A stretch of 64,000 nucleotides of DNA from assembly GCA_963724405.1 (NCBI GenBank), contig CAVRUQ010000011.1, positions 434,001-498,000 on the forward strand, written 5' to 3'. Below are positions 42,668-51,335 of the stretch, piece by piece (position 1 is the first letter of the stretch; each line of letters begins with the position of its first letter). The notes under the pieces are model-generated. The model searched no databases. It had not been told where the DNA came from and saw only the letters and a list, made by a program, of their open reading frames with translations. Origin of the DNA: CAVQBJ01 sp963724405 (GTDB taxonomy: Bacteria > Actinomycetota > Thermoleophilia > Solirubrobacterales > Solirubrobacteraceae). The position numbers and the translations under genes were made by a program.

Positions 42668-43270
42668 TTCTCCCACTCCTGTCCTGGCTGGTTGATTGGC
42701 ACGGTCAAGCGGCGGCGGGCGCGCGACAGCGGCGGCCGCACGCCCGGCGTCCGCTTCTGGTCACACGCCACTTACCGGCAGCGGCGACGGTGCGATCACG
42801 CCGGCCGCGGGGTGGACTGAAAAGGCCCTGTGTCCCCGACGGCGAGGACCATTACTGACACCTGACACCGGGCCGCGACGATCCTTCCCGCCGGCGGGTC
42901 ACGTCAACGGCAATTAACAGATACCGACGTCGGCGTCGAGCGTTCGCGCCGCGAGCCGCGCCGTCCGCGCGCCATCGCCAGACGTCCGCCCACGATCGCG
43001 CGCATTCCGATTCGGACGCTTCGGCTGGCACGGGGCACTCCGACCAGCTGCGCGAGGAGGCGCCCGCCGGCGCCGCACCCGACGACGCCCCCGGGGCGCG
43101 ACAGGGCGGCGCCCGCGGGGAGGGTCGCCGGCTCGCTCGGCAGGCAGCCGGTGACCAGGCGCCGGGCCGCGGTCGCCGCCCCGCGCGACGCGGCTGACAC
43201 ACTGTGTCGGCCACCCGCCCGGCGGGTGGCGCTGCCGGCGGCTTGTGATGACGACGAAAGGACCGAGACG
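42668..43270. other. Long gap between the ferritin-like gene and the acidic protein gene
   Basis: No frame with convincing coding statistics on either strand. The only clear structure is GCCACCCGCC-c-GGCGGGTGGC at 43210-43230, just before the acidic-protein gene. The divergent promoters of the two flanking genes must lie here. Confidence 0.5.
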
Positions 43271-43579
43271 ATGACTGCCGACTCGCCATCGGAGCAGGAC
43301 GAGATCGACGCGGCGGGCATGGAGGCCGGACGGATCGGCGGGATCAGCGGCGAGGAAGACGTCCCTCCGGCCCAGCGAGCGGTGCTCGAGGGCGGCGGCG
43401 GCGAGGCCGAGGGCTTCGAGGCCGCGGAGGGGCTGCTGATCGACCACGCCTCGCACGGTGACGAGCAGTCCGCCCACGCGGTGCTGCACCACCAGGGCCT
43501 CCCCGAGGAGTCCACCTCGGCCGACTACGGCGAGGCCGACGAGGAGTACTCGAGCGAGCGCGAGGAGGACGAGCGCTAG
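43271..43579 (+). CDS. Acidic protein of unknown function, 102 residues
   Basis: Very acidic: about one third Glu plus Asp, with the C-terminal STSADYGEADEEYSSEREED. No signal or helix. AAAGGA precedes the ATG. The stop overlaps the SpoIIE phosphatase stop on the other strand (CTAG at 43576-43579). Such short acidic proteins beside stress-sigma regulators are sometimes general-stress products, but I do not recognise a family and this is a guess. Confidence 0.7.
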   Translation: MTADSPSEQDEIDAAGMEAGRIGGISGEEDVPPAQRAVLEGGGGEAEGFEAAEGLLIDHASHGDEQSAHAVLHHQGLPEESTSADYGEADEEYSSEREEDER

Positions 43580-45783
43580 GGCGCCAGGCGCAGCGCGAGC
43601 AGCGCGATGTCGTCCTGGGCGTGCCCGTCGGCGTGCTCGAGCGCGGCGCGCTCGATGTGCTCGAGCATCGAGGGCAGCGGCATCGTCGCGCCCTCGCGGC
43701 TCAGCCGGCGCAGGCCGTCCTCGCCGAGGCTGCCCGAGGCCCCGCGCGCCTCCGGCAGCCCGTCGGTGTAGAGCAGCAGCGTCTCGTCACGCTCGAGCCG
43801 CGCCTCGTACTCGGTGATGACGACCGGCTCGATCAGGCCGAGCATGGTGCCGAGCTCGCCGATCGGCCGCGCTTCGCCGCGCTCGTTGGCGACGAGCGGC
43901 GGCGGATGTCCCGCGAGTGCCACCGTGAGCCGAGCGTGGCCGTCCGCCGGGGTCACGAGGACGAGGCAGACGGTGCACAGGTCGCCTCCCGGATCGCGCA
44001 GGAGGGCGGAGTGCAGCATCTCGAGCATCCGCGTCGGCGTGCAGCCGTTCATCGCTCCGGCCCGCAGCGTATGCCGGGCGAGGGCGGTGACGCTCGCCGC
44101 GCTCGGGCCCTTGCCGCAGACGTCGCCGATGACGAGCATCCAGCGCCGCCGGTCGTACTCGAACACGTCGTAGAAGTCGCCGCCGACCTCGTTGAGCTCG
44201 CCGCTCGCCGCGTAGCGCGCCTCGATCTGGGCGCCCGGGATCTCGGGCAGGAAGGCCGGTAGGAGCGCGCGTTGCAGGACCTCGGCGATGCGGGTGCGCT
44301 CGGCGAAGGAGCGGGCGTTCTCGACCGCGGCCCCCGCCCGGCGGCCGAGCTCCTCGGCCAGCGAGAGATCGGACCGGGACAGCCGCCGCGGCGTGTCCGA
44401 CCACAGCAGCGTGATCGCGCCGACCGGCTTCGTGCCGGTGATCATCGGCACGATGACCACGGCGGTCGGGTTGATCGCCTGCAGGAGCTGCAGGTGCTCG
44501 TCGTCCCGGGCGTAGGCCGCGAGCGTCGCCGGGGGGATGTCGCTCAGGACGATCGCGCGCCCGGTCCGGATGACCTCCGCGACGCCGGCGGAGTCGTCAG
44601 CGTCGACCGGGTAGCCGCGGTTGAGCTGCTCGGCCAGCGGCCGCCGCGCGAGGTTGTGATGGTGCATCGCGACGCGCCGAAGCTGCCCGTCCTCGTGCAC
44701 GATGTCGATCGCGCACCAGTCCGCGATCTGGGGCACAGCGAGCTCGGCGACCCGGGTGAGCGTCTGTTCGTAGTCGAGCGAGGAGGCGAGCACCCGGCTG
44801 CTCTCGGCCAGGAAGCTCGTCGCCAGCTCGGCACGCTTCATCTCCGTGATGTTCTCGAACACGTTGACGGCGTAGCGCAGGCGCCCGGTCTCGGGGTCGC
44901 TGACGCCGGCCGTGCGGACGTTCAGCCAGCGCTCCTCGCCGGTCGCGCGCACGATGTTGCGCACGAGCAGCGGCGAGGCGGGCTCGCCGCGGAAGAGCAT
45001 CCGGGCCGGCATCCGGGCCAGATCGAGCTCGTTCCCGTCCTCGGCGAGCACGCGGAAGCGAGCCATGATCGTGCCCGGCACCGCGCTCGTGAGGTCGCTC
45101 GGGCGCTCGACGCCGAGCAGATCGGCGGCGGCCTGGTTGGCGTAGACCGTCTCGCCGTCCTCGTTGATCACGGTGATCGCCTCGGCGACGCTCGCCAGGA
45201 TCGCCTCGAGTCGCTGCTCGATGCGCCGCAGATCCGTGTACAGCCGGGCGTTGTCGATGGCGAGCGCGGCGCGGCGCGCGAGCTCGCACACGAGATCGAA
45301 ATCCTCCGGCCCGTACGGCTGTCCGTCGCCCAGCCGCAGTACCGAGAGCGTGCCGAGCGTGCGGTCGCGCGCACGCAGGGGAGCGACGACGGCCGAGCGG
45401 TAGTGATGACCGATCATGAACCGCGCGTGCGCGGCGCCCTCGGCGAACGTCTCGAGCAGCGCGGGCGTCATGTGCGTCAGCAGTTCCGGCGTTCCGCTGC
45501 GCAGAACGCGCGCCACGGGGTGACCGCCGGCCGGGTCGATCGGGTGCTCGCGACGCAGCCGCTCGAGATCGGAGGCGAGCGTGGGGTCGCGCGCGACCAC
45601 GGCGAGGTCGCGGATCTGATGATCGCCGTCGAGCAGGTCGATCACGCACAGATCGGCCAGCTCGGGGACCGTGAGCTCGGCCACCTGCTGCATCGTGATG
45701 TCGGGCTCGAGTGAGCTCGCCAGCACCATCCCGGCATCGAGGAGCAGCGCGACGGCCGGATCGGCGGTGGTCTGTTGGTGCAT
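43576..45783 (-). CDS. GAF-PAS-GAF-SpoIIE (PP2C) phosphatase, RsbU-like
   Basis: 735 residues. GAF 1 (about 10-185), PAS (about 195-315), GAF 2 (about 325-480) and a PP2C/SpoIIE domain (about 505-735). The phosphatase metal residues are seen in VGGDFYDVFEYD, GDVCGKGPSAA, LLLYTDGLPEA and AQDDIALLAL. In sigma-B systems such proteins dephosphorylate an anti-anti-sigma factor in response to a sensor signal. It is divergent from a SigB-type sigma gene and near an RsbW-like kinase, supporting that role. The signal sensed is unknown. Confidence 0.88.
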   Translation of the reverse strand: MHQQTTADPAVALLLDAGMVLASSLEPDITMQQVAELTVPELADLCVIDLLDGDHQIRDLAVVARDPTLASDLERLRREHPIDPAGGHPVARVLRSGTPELLTHMTPALLETFAEGAAHARFMIGHHYRSAVVAPLRARDRTLGTLSVLRLGDGQPYGPEDFDLVCELARRAALAIDNARLYTDLRRIEQRLEAILASVAEAITVINEDGETVYANQAAADLLGVERPSDLTSAVPGTIMARFRVLAEDGNELDLARMPARMLFRGEPASPLLVRNIVRATGEERWLNVRTAGVSDPETGRLRYAVNVFENITEMKRAELATSFLAESSRVLASSLDYEQTLTRVAELAVPQIADWCAIDIVHEDGQLRRVAMHHHNLARRPLAEQLNRGYPVDADDSAGVAEVIRTGRAIVLSDIPPATLAAYARDDEHLQLLQAINPTAVVIVPMITGTKPVGAITLLWSDTPRRLSRSDLSLAEELGRRAGAAVENARSFAERTRIAEVLQRALLPAFLPEIPGAQIEARYAASGELNEVGGDFYDVFEYDRRRWMLVIGDVCGKGPSAASVTALARHTLRAGAMNGCTPTRMLEMLHSALLRDPGGDLCTVCLVLVTPADGHARLTVALAGHPPPLVANERGEARPIGELGTMLGLIEPVVITEYEARLERDETLLLYTDGLPEARGASGSLGEDGLRRLSREGATMPLPSMLEHIERAALEHADGHAQDDIALLALRLAP

Positions 45784-46113
45784 GCGAGCTTGGCCCCGTG
45801 CCTCGTCGCGGAGGCCTCGTCCCCGGTTCCCGTGCCGTCCGACCTCCCGCGTGCCCCCAGTATCGCAGCGCCGCTCGCCGCGTCAACGAATATGCGCCGA
45901 TGTCGAGCCGCCCGGATCGCATCGGCGGCTGCCGCGTTCGGCAGCGTGACCCTGCCGGCCGGGCGAATCTCGCGCGAGCGCCATCGACGCCGGGCAGGTC
46001 GACGAATAGGAGTGCGTCGAACCGGGTAATCCCACAGGCAAGGCCGGGCCACGTCAGCGGTCGGAGGACCGCCGCCCAGCGCCACCGACTTGCCAACGAC
46101 GCAGAGGAGGGTC
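45784..46113. other. Divergent promoter gap between the SpoIIE phosphatase and the sigma factor
   Basis: 330 bases without a gene on either strand. It must hold the promoters of both stress genes. GGGTAATC at 46023-46030 recalls a SigB/SigF -10 element, but I cannot find a matching -35 GTTT at the right distance, so autoregulation is only possible. Confidence 0.4.
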
Positions 46114-46926
46114 ATGGGTTCCTCACAGAACTCAACGCTCACGTCGGCAGCACCCGGGATCGACGAAGCCGTGCTCTTTCGGCGCTGGCAGGACCAGGCC
46201 GACGAGCGCGCCAGGGACATGCTCGTGGAGCGCTACCTGCCGCTCGCGCGCAAGCTTGCGCTCCGCTATGTGCGTTCATCCGAGCCGCTGGACGACCTCG
46301 TTCAGGTGGCCAGCCTCGGGCTGGTCAAGGCGCTGAGCCGCTTCCAGGTGGACCGACGCAACCGGTTCGCGACGTTCGCCGTGCCGACGATCCTCGGGGA
46401 GCTGCGACGCTACTTCCGCGACGCCGGATGGTCTGTGCACGTGCCGCGTGGCGCGCAGGAGCGCGCGATGCAGGTCGAGCGCGCCCAGCGCGAGCTCACC
46501 GGCCGGTACGGCCGTTCGCCCACCGTCGCGGAGCTCGTCGAGTACACGGAGATGGACGTCGAGCACGTGCTCGACGCCCTCCAGGCGGCCGGGGCGTACG
46601 ACACCCTTTCGCTCGACGCTCCCCGCCAGGGCGGCGATGGCGAGCTCGAGCCGCTCGTGGAGTCACTCGGACAGGAGGACGACCGCTACGCGTTCGTCGA
46701 GTCCGAGGCGGCCGTGTCCGCCGGAATGCCGCTCCTGACGCCCGACGAGCGCACGGTCCTGCGTCTGCGCTTCGAATGTGAGTTGACCCAGAGCGAGATC
46801 GCGGAGCGGATGGGGGTGTCGCAGATGCAGATATCGCGCGTCCTTCGACGTTCTCTCACCCAGCTCTACCATTTCGCCGAAGGGACCGCGGCGCCGGCGA
46901 CCGCGGCGCCGGCGCGCGGCCGCTGA
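46114..46926 (+). CDS. RNA polymerase sigma factor, SigB/SigF/SigG family
   Basis: 270 residues. Region 2 (RYLPLARKLALRYVRSSEPL to RFATFAVPTILGELRRYFRD), region 3 (ERAQRELTGRYGRSPTVAEL) and region 4 (LTQSEIAERMGVSQMQISRV) are clear. It has no region 1, as expected for group 3 general-stress/sporulation sigma factors. GAGGAGG precedes the ATG. An RsbW-like kinase gene follows 107 bases later and a SpoIIE phosphatase is divergent, so this is a partner-switch module. It directs RNA polymerase to stress promoters. Confidence 0.92.
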   Translation: MGSSQNSTLTSAAPGIDEAVLFRRWQDQADERARDMLVERYLPLARKLALRYVRSSEPLDDLVQVASLGLVKALSRFQVDRRNRFATFAVPTILGELRRYFRDAGWSVHVPRGAQERAMQVERAQRELTGRYGRSPTVAELVEYTEMDVEHVLDALQAAGAYDTLSLDAPRQGGDGELEPLVESLGQEDDRYAFVESEAAVSAGMPLLTPDERTVLRLRFECELTQSEIAERMGVSQMQISRVLRRSLTQLYHFAEGTAAPATAAPARGR

Positions 46927-47033
46927 GCGTCCGAGCTTCACTCGGTGCGGCGACCGCCCCGGCACATGGAGGGAGCGTGCTTCACGGTCGGGGACGCAGA
47001 CAACGCGCAGGGGGAGCAGCATGACGGGCGCCG

Positions 47034-47864
47034 GTGTCTGAGCTGCGCCTGCGCGTGCCGGCGGAGCCGGAGAACGTGCTCGTCGTCCGCGAGTTGCTGC
47101 GCGGCATCGATCCGTTGCTGGCCCGGCGCCCGGGGCTGAGTGAGGCCGTTCAGACGGCGGTGAGCGAGGCCGCCAACAACGTCGTGATGCACGCCTACCG
47201 AGGGGGAGTCGGCCCGCTCGAGGTCGAGGTGTCGCTGCACGGGCCGCTGGAGATCCGCGTCCGCGACTGGGGGGTCGGCTTCGACCCGCGACTCGACGAG
47301 CCACAGGACGCGGGGGCCGACTGGCATGGGGGCGAGGCCTCCGGCCTCGGCCGCGCCGTCATCGCCGCCTTCGCCGACGACGTGGGCGTGGGCTCGGCAC
47401 CCGGCGCCGGCAGCGAGGTGCGCCTGCGCTGGGACACGCCGGCGCTGTTCGAGTCCCGCCGGGAGGCGCTCGGCGGCGTGCCGCTCCCAGGCGACACGGT
47501 CCTGTGCCTGTTCGCCGACCGTGTCTTCGCCGAGCCGGTCGCTCGCGTGCTGTCGGCGCTCGCCTCGCGGGCGCGACTCGCCGTCGACCGCCTGAGCGAC
47601 CTGCAGTTGATCGCTGACGCGCTGGTCACGCATGCGGCGCCGGCCCTCGCCGACAGCCACCTGTCGCTGGCGATCCTCTCCGGCCGCGGACGGCTGCAGA
47701 TCACCGCCGGTCCGTTCGCGCCGGGGGCGTCCGCATCGGTGCGACGCGCGCGCGTGGTCGGCGGTCACCCGCTCATCGACCGGCTGGCCGACGACGTCGA
47801 GCTCCTGCGCGATCCCCGCACCGGACAGGAGCTGCTCGTCCTCGGTGTCGGGCGCGCGGGGTGA
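47034..47864 (+). CDS. RsbW-like serine kinase/anti-sigma factor with a second degenerate domain
   Basis: 276 residues. The N-terminal 135 form a HATPase_c domain with N box SEAANNVVMHAYRGG and G1 RDWGVGFDP. Residues about 150-276 look like a second copy of the same fold (LCLFADRVFAEPVARVLSAL then LQLIADALVTHA) that has lost the N and G boxes. It would phosphorylate an anti-anti-sigma factor and sequester the sigma factor encoded upstream. GTG start at 47034. It ends 77 bases before a hairpin. Confidence 0.8.
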   Translation: MSELRLRVPAEPENVLVVRELLRGIDPLLARRPGLSEAVQTAVSEAANNVVMHAYRGGVGPLEVEVSLHGPLEIRVRDWGVGFDPRLDEPQDAGADWHGGEASGLGRAVIAAFADDVGVGSAPGAGSEVRLRWDTPALFESRREALGGVPLPGDTVLCLFADRVFAEPVARVLSALASRARLAVDRLSDLQLIADALVTHAAPALADSHLSLAILSGRGRLQITAGPFAPGASASVRRARVVGGHPLIDRLADDVELLRDPRTGQELLVLGVGRAG

Positions 47865-47941
47865 GACGCGACGCCGTCCCCGGCTCCGCCGGGTCGGGAG
47901 CTCGGGGCGGCTGCGCCATTCGCCGCGCTTGAAGGCCCTGC

Positions 47942-47970
47942 CCCGGGGCCGGCGAGACACCGGCCCCGGG
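47942..47970 (+). terminator. Hairpin after the anti-sigma gene
   Basis: Perfect 11-base arms CCCGGGGCCGG / CCGGCCCCGGG with a seven-base loop, ending the sigma/anti-sigma unit. Confidence 0.7.
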
Positions 47971-48046
47971 CACGGTCGATCTACCCGAGCGGCCCGCGGG
48001 CAAACGCCGGTTTGGGACGGGTCGGCGGCGGGTAGATGGACTCGGC

Positions 48047-48250
48047 ATGAGCGGCGCCACCAACGGGCTCATTGAGCGGTTGCGCGCCACGGGCCCCATT
48101 CATCCGCCCTCCGATCGAGTCTCCCTCGACCTGCGATGGCCCCACGACGACGCGCAGGAGCTCGCGCTGCGCCGAGCGGTGGTCGAGGCCGAGCGCGAAG
48201 CGGCCCGCGCGCTGCGGGCCGGCGCCCGCCGGACGAGGCGGCGCCGGTAG
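48047..48250 (+). CDS. Small basic/helical protein, 67 residues
   Basis: ATG at 48047. An Arg-rich C-terminal helix (ALRAGARRTRRRR) follows a polar N-terminus (DRVSLDLRWPHDDAQELALR). High GC third positions support coding. It lies between the anti-sigma terminator and a small membrane protein 12 bases later and may be co-transcribed with it. No family recognised. Confidence 0.5.
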   Translation: MSGATNGLIERLRATGPIHPPSDRVSLDLRWPHDDAQELALRRAVVEAEREAARALRAGARRTRRRR

Positions 48251-48262
48251 CGACCAAGGGGG

Positions 48263-48490
48263 GTGGACGAGGTCAGCGTCCTCGGTCGGGTCACGGTGTG
48301 CGTCGGGGTTCTGGCCGGCCTCTCGGGGACGGTGGCGCTCGTCGTCGGCGGCAGCACGGCGGACATCGTCGGCGCGACATTGCTGGGCCTCTGCGCGATC
48401 GCGTTCACCGGCTTGGCGTTCCTGCTCGTCGGCGAGAGTGAGGATCGCGCTCGAGCGCGCGAGCGCCGGGCACGACCCGGCCGGCGTTGA
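48263..48490 (+). CDS. Small membrane protein, 75 residues
   Basis: GTG start with AAGGGG just upstream. Two hydrophobic helices (VLAGLSGTVALVVGGS and ATLLGLCAIAFTGLAFLLVG) and an Arg-rich cytosolic tail. It directly follows the 67-residue gene and ends four bases before the convergent fdhD stop. Unknown function. Confidence 0.6.
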   Translation: MDEVSVLGRVTVCVGVLAGLSGTVALVVGGSTADIVGATLLGLCAIAFTGLAFLLVGESEDRARARERRARPGRR

Positions 48491-48494
48491 CCCC

Positions 48495-49355
48495 TCAGCG
48501 CATCATCGGCGGCGCGCCGCGCACTCGCTGCTCGCCCGCATAGACGCGCACCCCGCCCTCGCGGGCGAATCCGCACAGGGTCATGCCGCGATCGGCGGCC
48601 AGCTCGACCGCGAGCGATGTCGGGGCTCCGACGCCGACGAGGATCGGCGCGCCGGCCACGGCCGCCTTCTGCACGAGCTCGAACGACAGGCGGCCGCTGA
48701 CGCAGAGCACGTGCGCGTGGAGGGGTACCAGCGCCTCGAGCACGGCGTGACCGATGACCTTGTCCATCGCATTGTGACGTCCGACGTCCTCACGCACACA
48801 GACGAGCCCGCCGCGAGCGTCGAACAGGCCGGTCCCGTGCAGGCCTCCCGTCCGCGCGAAGCCGGGCTGCACGAGCCGATCGGGGAGCCCGGCGATCAGC
48901 CGGCGCGACAGGATCGGTCCGGCGGGCAGCGGCGGGGAGTGGACCGCCACCTCCTCGAGCGCCCCCTTGCCGCAGACCCCGCACGAGGACGTCGTGTAGA
49001 AGCGCCGGGCCGCCGGCCGGCGCGCCAGCGATCCGCGCACCTCGACGGTGTTGGCCGCCAGATCGGCCGTGAGGCCGACCTCGACCGGACCGTCGATCAG
49101 GCCCTCGCCGTAGAGGAAGCCGACGGCGAGCTCCTCGTCGTGGCCGGGGGTTCGCATCGTCACGGCGATCGGCTCGTCGCCGACCCGGATCTCGAGCGGC
49201 TCCTCCACGGCCACGAGGTCGCTCTCGCCGTCGCGAACGACGCGCTTGAGCGCGGCGCCCGACGGTTCCGGCGGCGGCGAGCCGCCGGCGTGCGTCTCCG
49301 CCGATCTCACCGTCGCGCCCGTTGCATTTCGTGTTGCACCAGCCTCGTGCTCCAC
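48495..49355 (-). CDS. fdhD: Formate dehydrogenase sulfurtransferase FdhD
   Basis: 286 residues. The conserved CxxC in TTSSCGVCGKGAL, the EDVGRHNAMDKVIG motif and LCVSGRLSFELVQKA are diagnostic. FdhD transfers sulfur from IscS to the molybdenum cofactor of formate dehydrogenases. No formate dehydrogenase or molybdopterin genes are in the window, so it serves an enzyme encoded elsewhere. GTG start at 49355. The N-terminal 35 residues are low-complexity and may be cleaved or unimportant. Confidence 0.92.
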   Translation of the reverse strand: MEHEAGATRNATGATVRSAETHAGGSPPPEPSGAALKRVVRDGESDLVAVEEPLEIRVGDEPIAVTMRTPGHDEELAVGFLYGEGLIDGPVEVGLTADLAANTVEVRGSLARRPAARRFYTTSSCGVCGKGALEEVAVHSPPLPAGPILSRRLIAGLPDRLVQPGFARTGGLHGTGLFDARGGLVCVREDVGRHNAMDKVIGHAVLEALVPLHAHVLCVSGRLSFELVQKAAVAGAPILVGVGAPTSLAVELAADRGMTLCGFAREGGVRVYAGEQRVRGAPPMMR

Positions 49356-49430
49356 GATACGCGACAGGCGGTCAGCGAGCCGCCGCTCGCCGCGGCGCGT
49401 CCCGCGCGCCCACGGCCGACCGCCCGCTGC

Positions 49431-50099
49431 TCAGCCGAACGAGAGGGCGGCCCCGCGGGCCAGCAACAGCACCGGACAGCTCGCCTGCTCGACCTGCTGG
49501 AGGGCCCTGCTGCTGAGCAGCAGCTTGCCGGGCGCCGCCTCGGGCCGCGAGGCGACGATCAGGAAGTCGGCTTCGTCCTCGACGACGACCGCCCCGAGCG
49601 CGTGCGCGAGACCGGCCGCCGTCGCCCGCGCCGCGGGGTCCTCGTCGCCTTGGAACACGGCGACCGTGCCGATGCTCAACGCGACCGGCTCGCGCCGCAG
49701 GCCCGCCGGAGCGAGCGCGATCGAACTGGCCACGCTCAACTCGATCAGCGTCGATGCGGTATGCGGCGTGGCGACGCGACCGGGTGGCGTCTTGTGGCTC
49801 GAGCCGAAGGCGATGATGTCGGCGCCGATCTCGCTCGCGAGCTCGGCCAGCCCCCGCGCGGTCGAGGGGTTGACGATCACCCGCTGTCCGACCGGCGTCC
49901 CGCCGAGCAGCTCGGCGCCGACCGCGAGCAGGTGCTCGGCCTGCTGCTGCTCTTCCGTCTCGCGTTGCGGGTCCGGCTCGACGTGATGGCGCACGTAGGC
50001 CAAGGTGATCTCGGCTCCGGCCTTGGCGAACAGCCCGCCGAGGGCGAGCGCATCGCGGTCGTTTCGCGTTCCGTCATAGGAGACGATCACCTGCGTCAT
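49431..50099 (-). CDS. Tandem universal stress protein, paralogue of the gene at 11435
   Basis: 222 residues with two UspA-type domains. MTQVIVSYDGTRNDRDALAL and LAYVRHHVEPDPQRE follow the same order as in the protein at 11435-12157 (KVIISYDGTENDHDALALG, LAYVRHSQEPDPRRE), and IAFGSSHKTPPG parallels its VFGSDAHTAPG. The second domain has FLIVASRPEAAPG. The two are clear paralogues. GGGAGGG precedes the ATG at 50099. It stands alone, between fdhD and the CMD gene. Confidence 0.85.
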   Translation of the reverse strand: MTQVIVSYDGTRNDRDALALGGLFAKAGAEITLAYVRHHVEPDPQRETEEQQQAEHLLAVGAELLGGTPVGQRVIVNPSTARGLAELASEIGADIIAFGSSHKTPPGRVATPHTASTLIELSVASSIALAPAGLRREPVALSIGTVAVFQGDEDPAARATAAGLAHALGAVVVEDEADFLIVASRPEAAPGKLLLSSRALQQVEQASCPVLLLARGAALSFG

Positions 50100-50264
50100 G
50101 GGCCCTCCCGGGTCTGGCCTCGGTCGCTGGCACACCGAGCCGGTCGCTTGGCGTCGAAAGCGCGCACCATTCTGATGCGCCCGCCGGGCCGTGCCTTAGC
50201 CAGCTGTCCAAGACTTGCTCGGCCCGGATGTGAGACCTGACGAGGCTCGCGGTGGCGCGACCGA

Positions 50265-50840
50265 TCACCGGGGCGGGAAGCGGGCCGCCCAGGGCTCGAG
50301 GGGCACGCGCGCCGCGTTGATCACGCCGGCCAGCAGGCGGTACCAGCCCGCGATGATGACCAGCTCGAGCAGGCGATCGTCGCCATGGTGCTCGCTCAGT
50401 CGGGCCCACAGCGAGTCCGAGACCGTGCAGGTGTCATACAGCTCATCGGCGAGCCGCACGAGCAGCATGTCCGGCGCCGACCAGCTCGGGTCGTCGGCGT
50501 CTGCGGTCGCCGTGGCGAGGAGCTGCTCGTCGGTCAGGCCGAGCGGCTTGCCGAAGGCGAGCGCATGCACACCCCACTCGTACTCCGCGCCGGAGCGGGC
50601 GCAGGTTCGGTGGATGACGATCTCACGATCGCGCGGGTCGACTCGGCCGTGTGCGAGGATCCCGGCGCCGAGCGGACGCATGCGTGCGGCGAGGTCGTCG
50701 TGCACCGCGAGCGTGCGAAACAGCGCCAGCGGCTCGACCGCGCTGCCGGGTGGCATCCACCGGTCGAGCAGGGTCTGCAGCTCGGGCGCGTACGGCGGCT
50801 CGAGCGGCGCAATCCGGGGGGCGCTGGGATGGTCGGACAT
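50265..50840 (-). CDS. Carboxymuconolactone decarboxylase (AhpD-like) family protein
   Basis: 191 residues. The helical CMD core includes RDREIVIHRTCARSGAEYEW GVH and LVRLADELYDTCTVSDSLW; the Cys-x-x-Ser/Glu-His pattern is like AhpD-type proteins without the full CxxC. Function could be a peroxidase-like or decarboxylase activity. AAAGGG precedes the ATG at 50840. It is divergent from an HxlR regulator with two palindromes between, so it is probably under that regulator. Substrate unknown. Confidence 0.8.
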   Translation of the reverse strand: MSDHPSAPRIAPLEPPYAPELQTLLDRWMPPGSAVEPLALFRTLAVHDDLAARMRPLGAGILAHGRVDPRDREIVIHRTCARSGAEYEWGVHALAFGKPLGLTDEQLLATATADADDPSWSAPDMLLVRLADELYDTCTVSDSLWARLSEHHGDDRLLELVIIAGWYRLLAGVINAARVPLEPWAARFPPR

Positions 50841-50852
50841 CGCTACCCTTTC

Positions 50853-50898
50853 GCTTCGATGATCGAAGCACCGGAGTCTTGCTTCTGAATTCGAAGCA
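50853..50898. promoter_or_regulatory. Two GCTTC...GAAGC palindromes between the CMD and HxlR genes
   Basis: GCTTCGATgATCGAAGC (50853-50869) is a perfect 17-base dyad, and TGCTTCtgaattcGAAGCA (50880-50898) a second; their centres are 28 bases apart. Both keep GCTTC/GAAGC half-sites. They fill most of the 83-base gap and overlap the likely CMD promoter. HxlR proteins bind such dyads. Confidence 0.7.
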
Positions 50899-50923
50899 GA
50901 CAAGGAACGAGCCGCGGGGGGAG

Positions 50924-51295
50924 GTGGCCGGACGGCCGTCCCCGCGCCCGGGGTCGGCCGTGCGCGGCTCGCGAACGGGTCGGCCGACGATGGCACTGCT
51001 CGATCTGCTCGGGCGGCGCTGGGCGCTGCGCGTGCTGTGGGAGCTGCGCGGAGAGGCGATCCCGACCTTCCGCGAGCTGCAGGCGCGCTGCGGCGGCGTC
51101 TCGTCGAGCGTCCTGAACGATCGCCTGCGCGAGCTGCGCGACGCCGGCATCGTCGGCTCGCCCGCCGAGGGTGGCTATGTGCTCACGGCCGAGGGCCGCC
51201 GGTTGCTCGACGCGCTCGCCCCGCTCGACGCCTGGGCCGGGCGCTGGGCCCGCCGCGTGTCGCGCACGTCTGGCGAGCGCGACGCGCGCCGGTAA
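50924..51295 (+). CDS. HxlR family transcriptional regulator
   Basis: About 123 residues. The winged helix core ALLDLLGRRWALRVLWELRG, then FRELQARCGGVSSSVLNDRL and LREAGIV-like LRELRDAGIVGSPAEGGYVLT, is typical HxlR. The exact start is uncertain: GTG 50924 or GTG/ATG codons downstream (50991) are possible. It is divergent from the CMD gene and flanks two dyads. No redox-sensing Cys at the N-terminus is evident. Confidence 0.82.
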   Translation: MAGRPSPRPGSAVRGSRTGRPTMALLDLLGRRWALRVLWELRGEAIPTFRELQARCGGVSSSVLNDRLRELRDAGIVGSPAEGGYVLTAEGRRLLDALAPLDAWAGRWARRVSRTSGERDARR

Positions 51296-51335
51296 TTGCC
51301 ACGGGAGATCGCCCGAATCGCGCTAGGCTGGTCAT

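Noticed and set aside
42852..43515. Two overlapping minus-strand frames across the gap and the acidic-protein gene
   Set aside because: The plus-strand acidic gene has a ribosome site and a coupled stop; the minus frames are Arg/Ser-rich with no domain.
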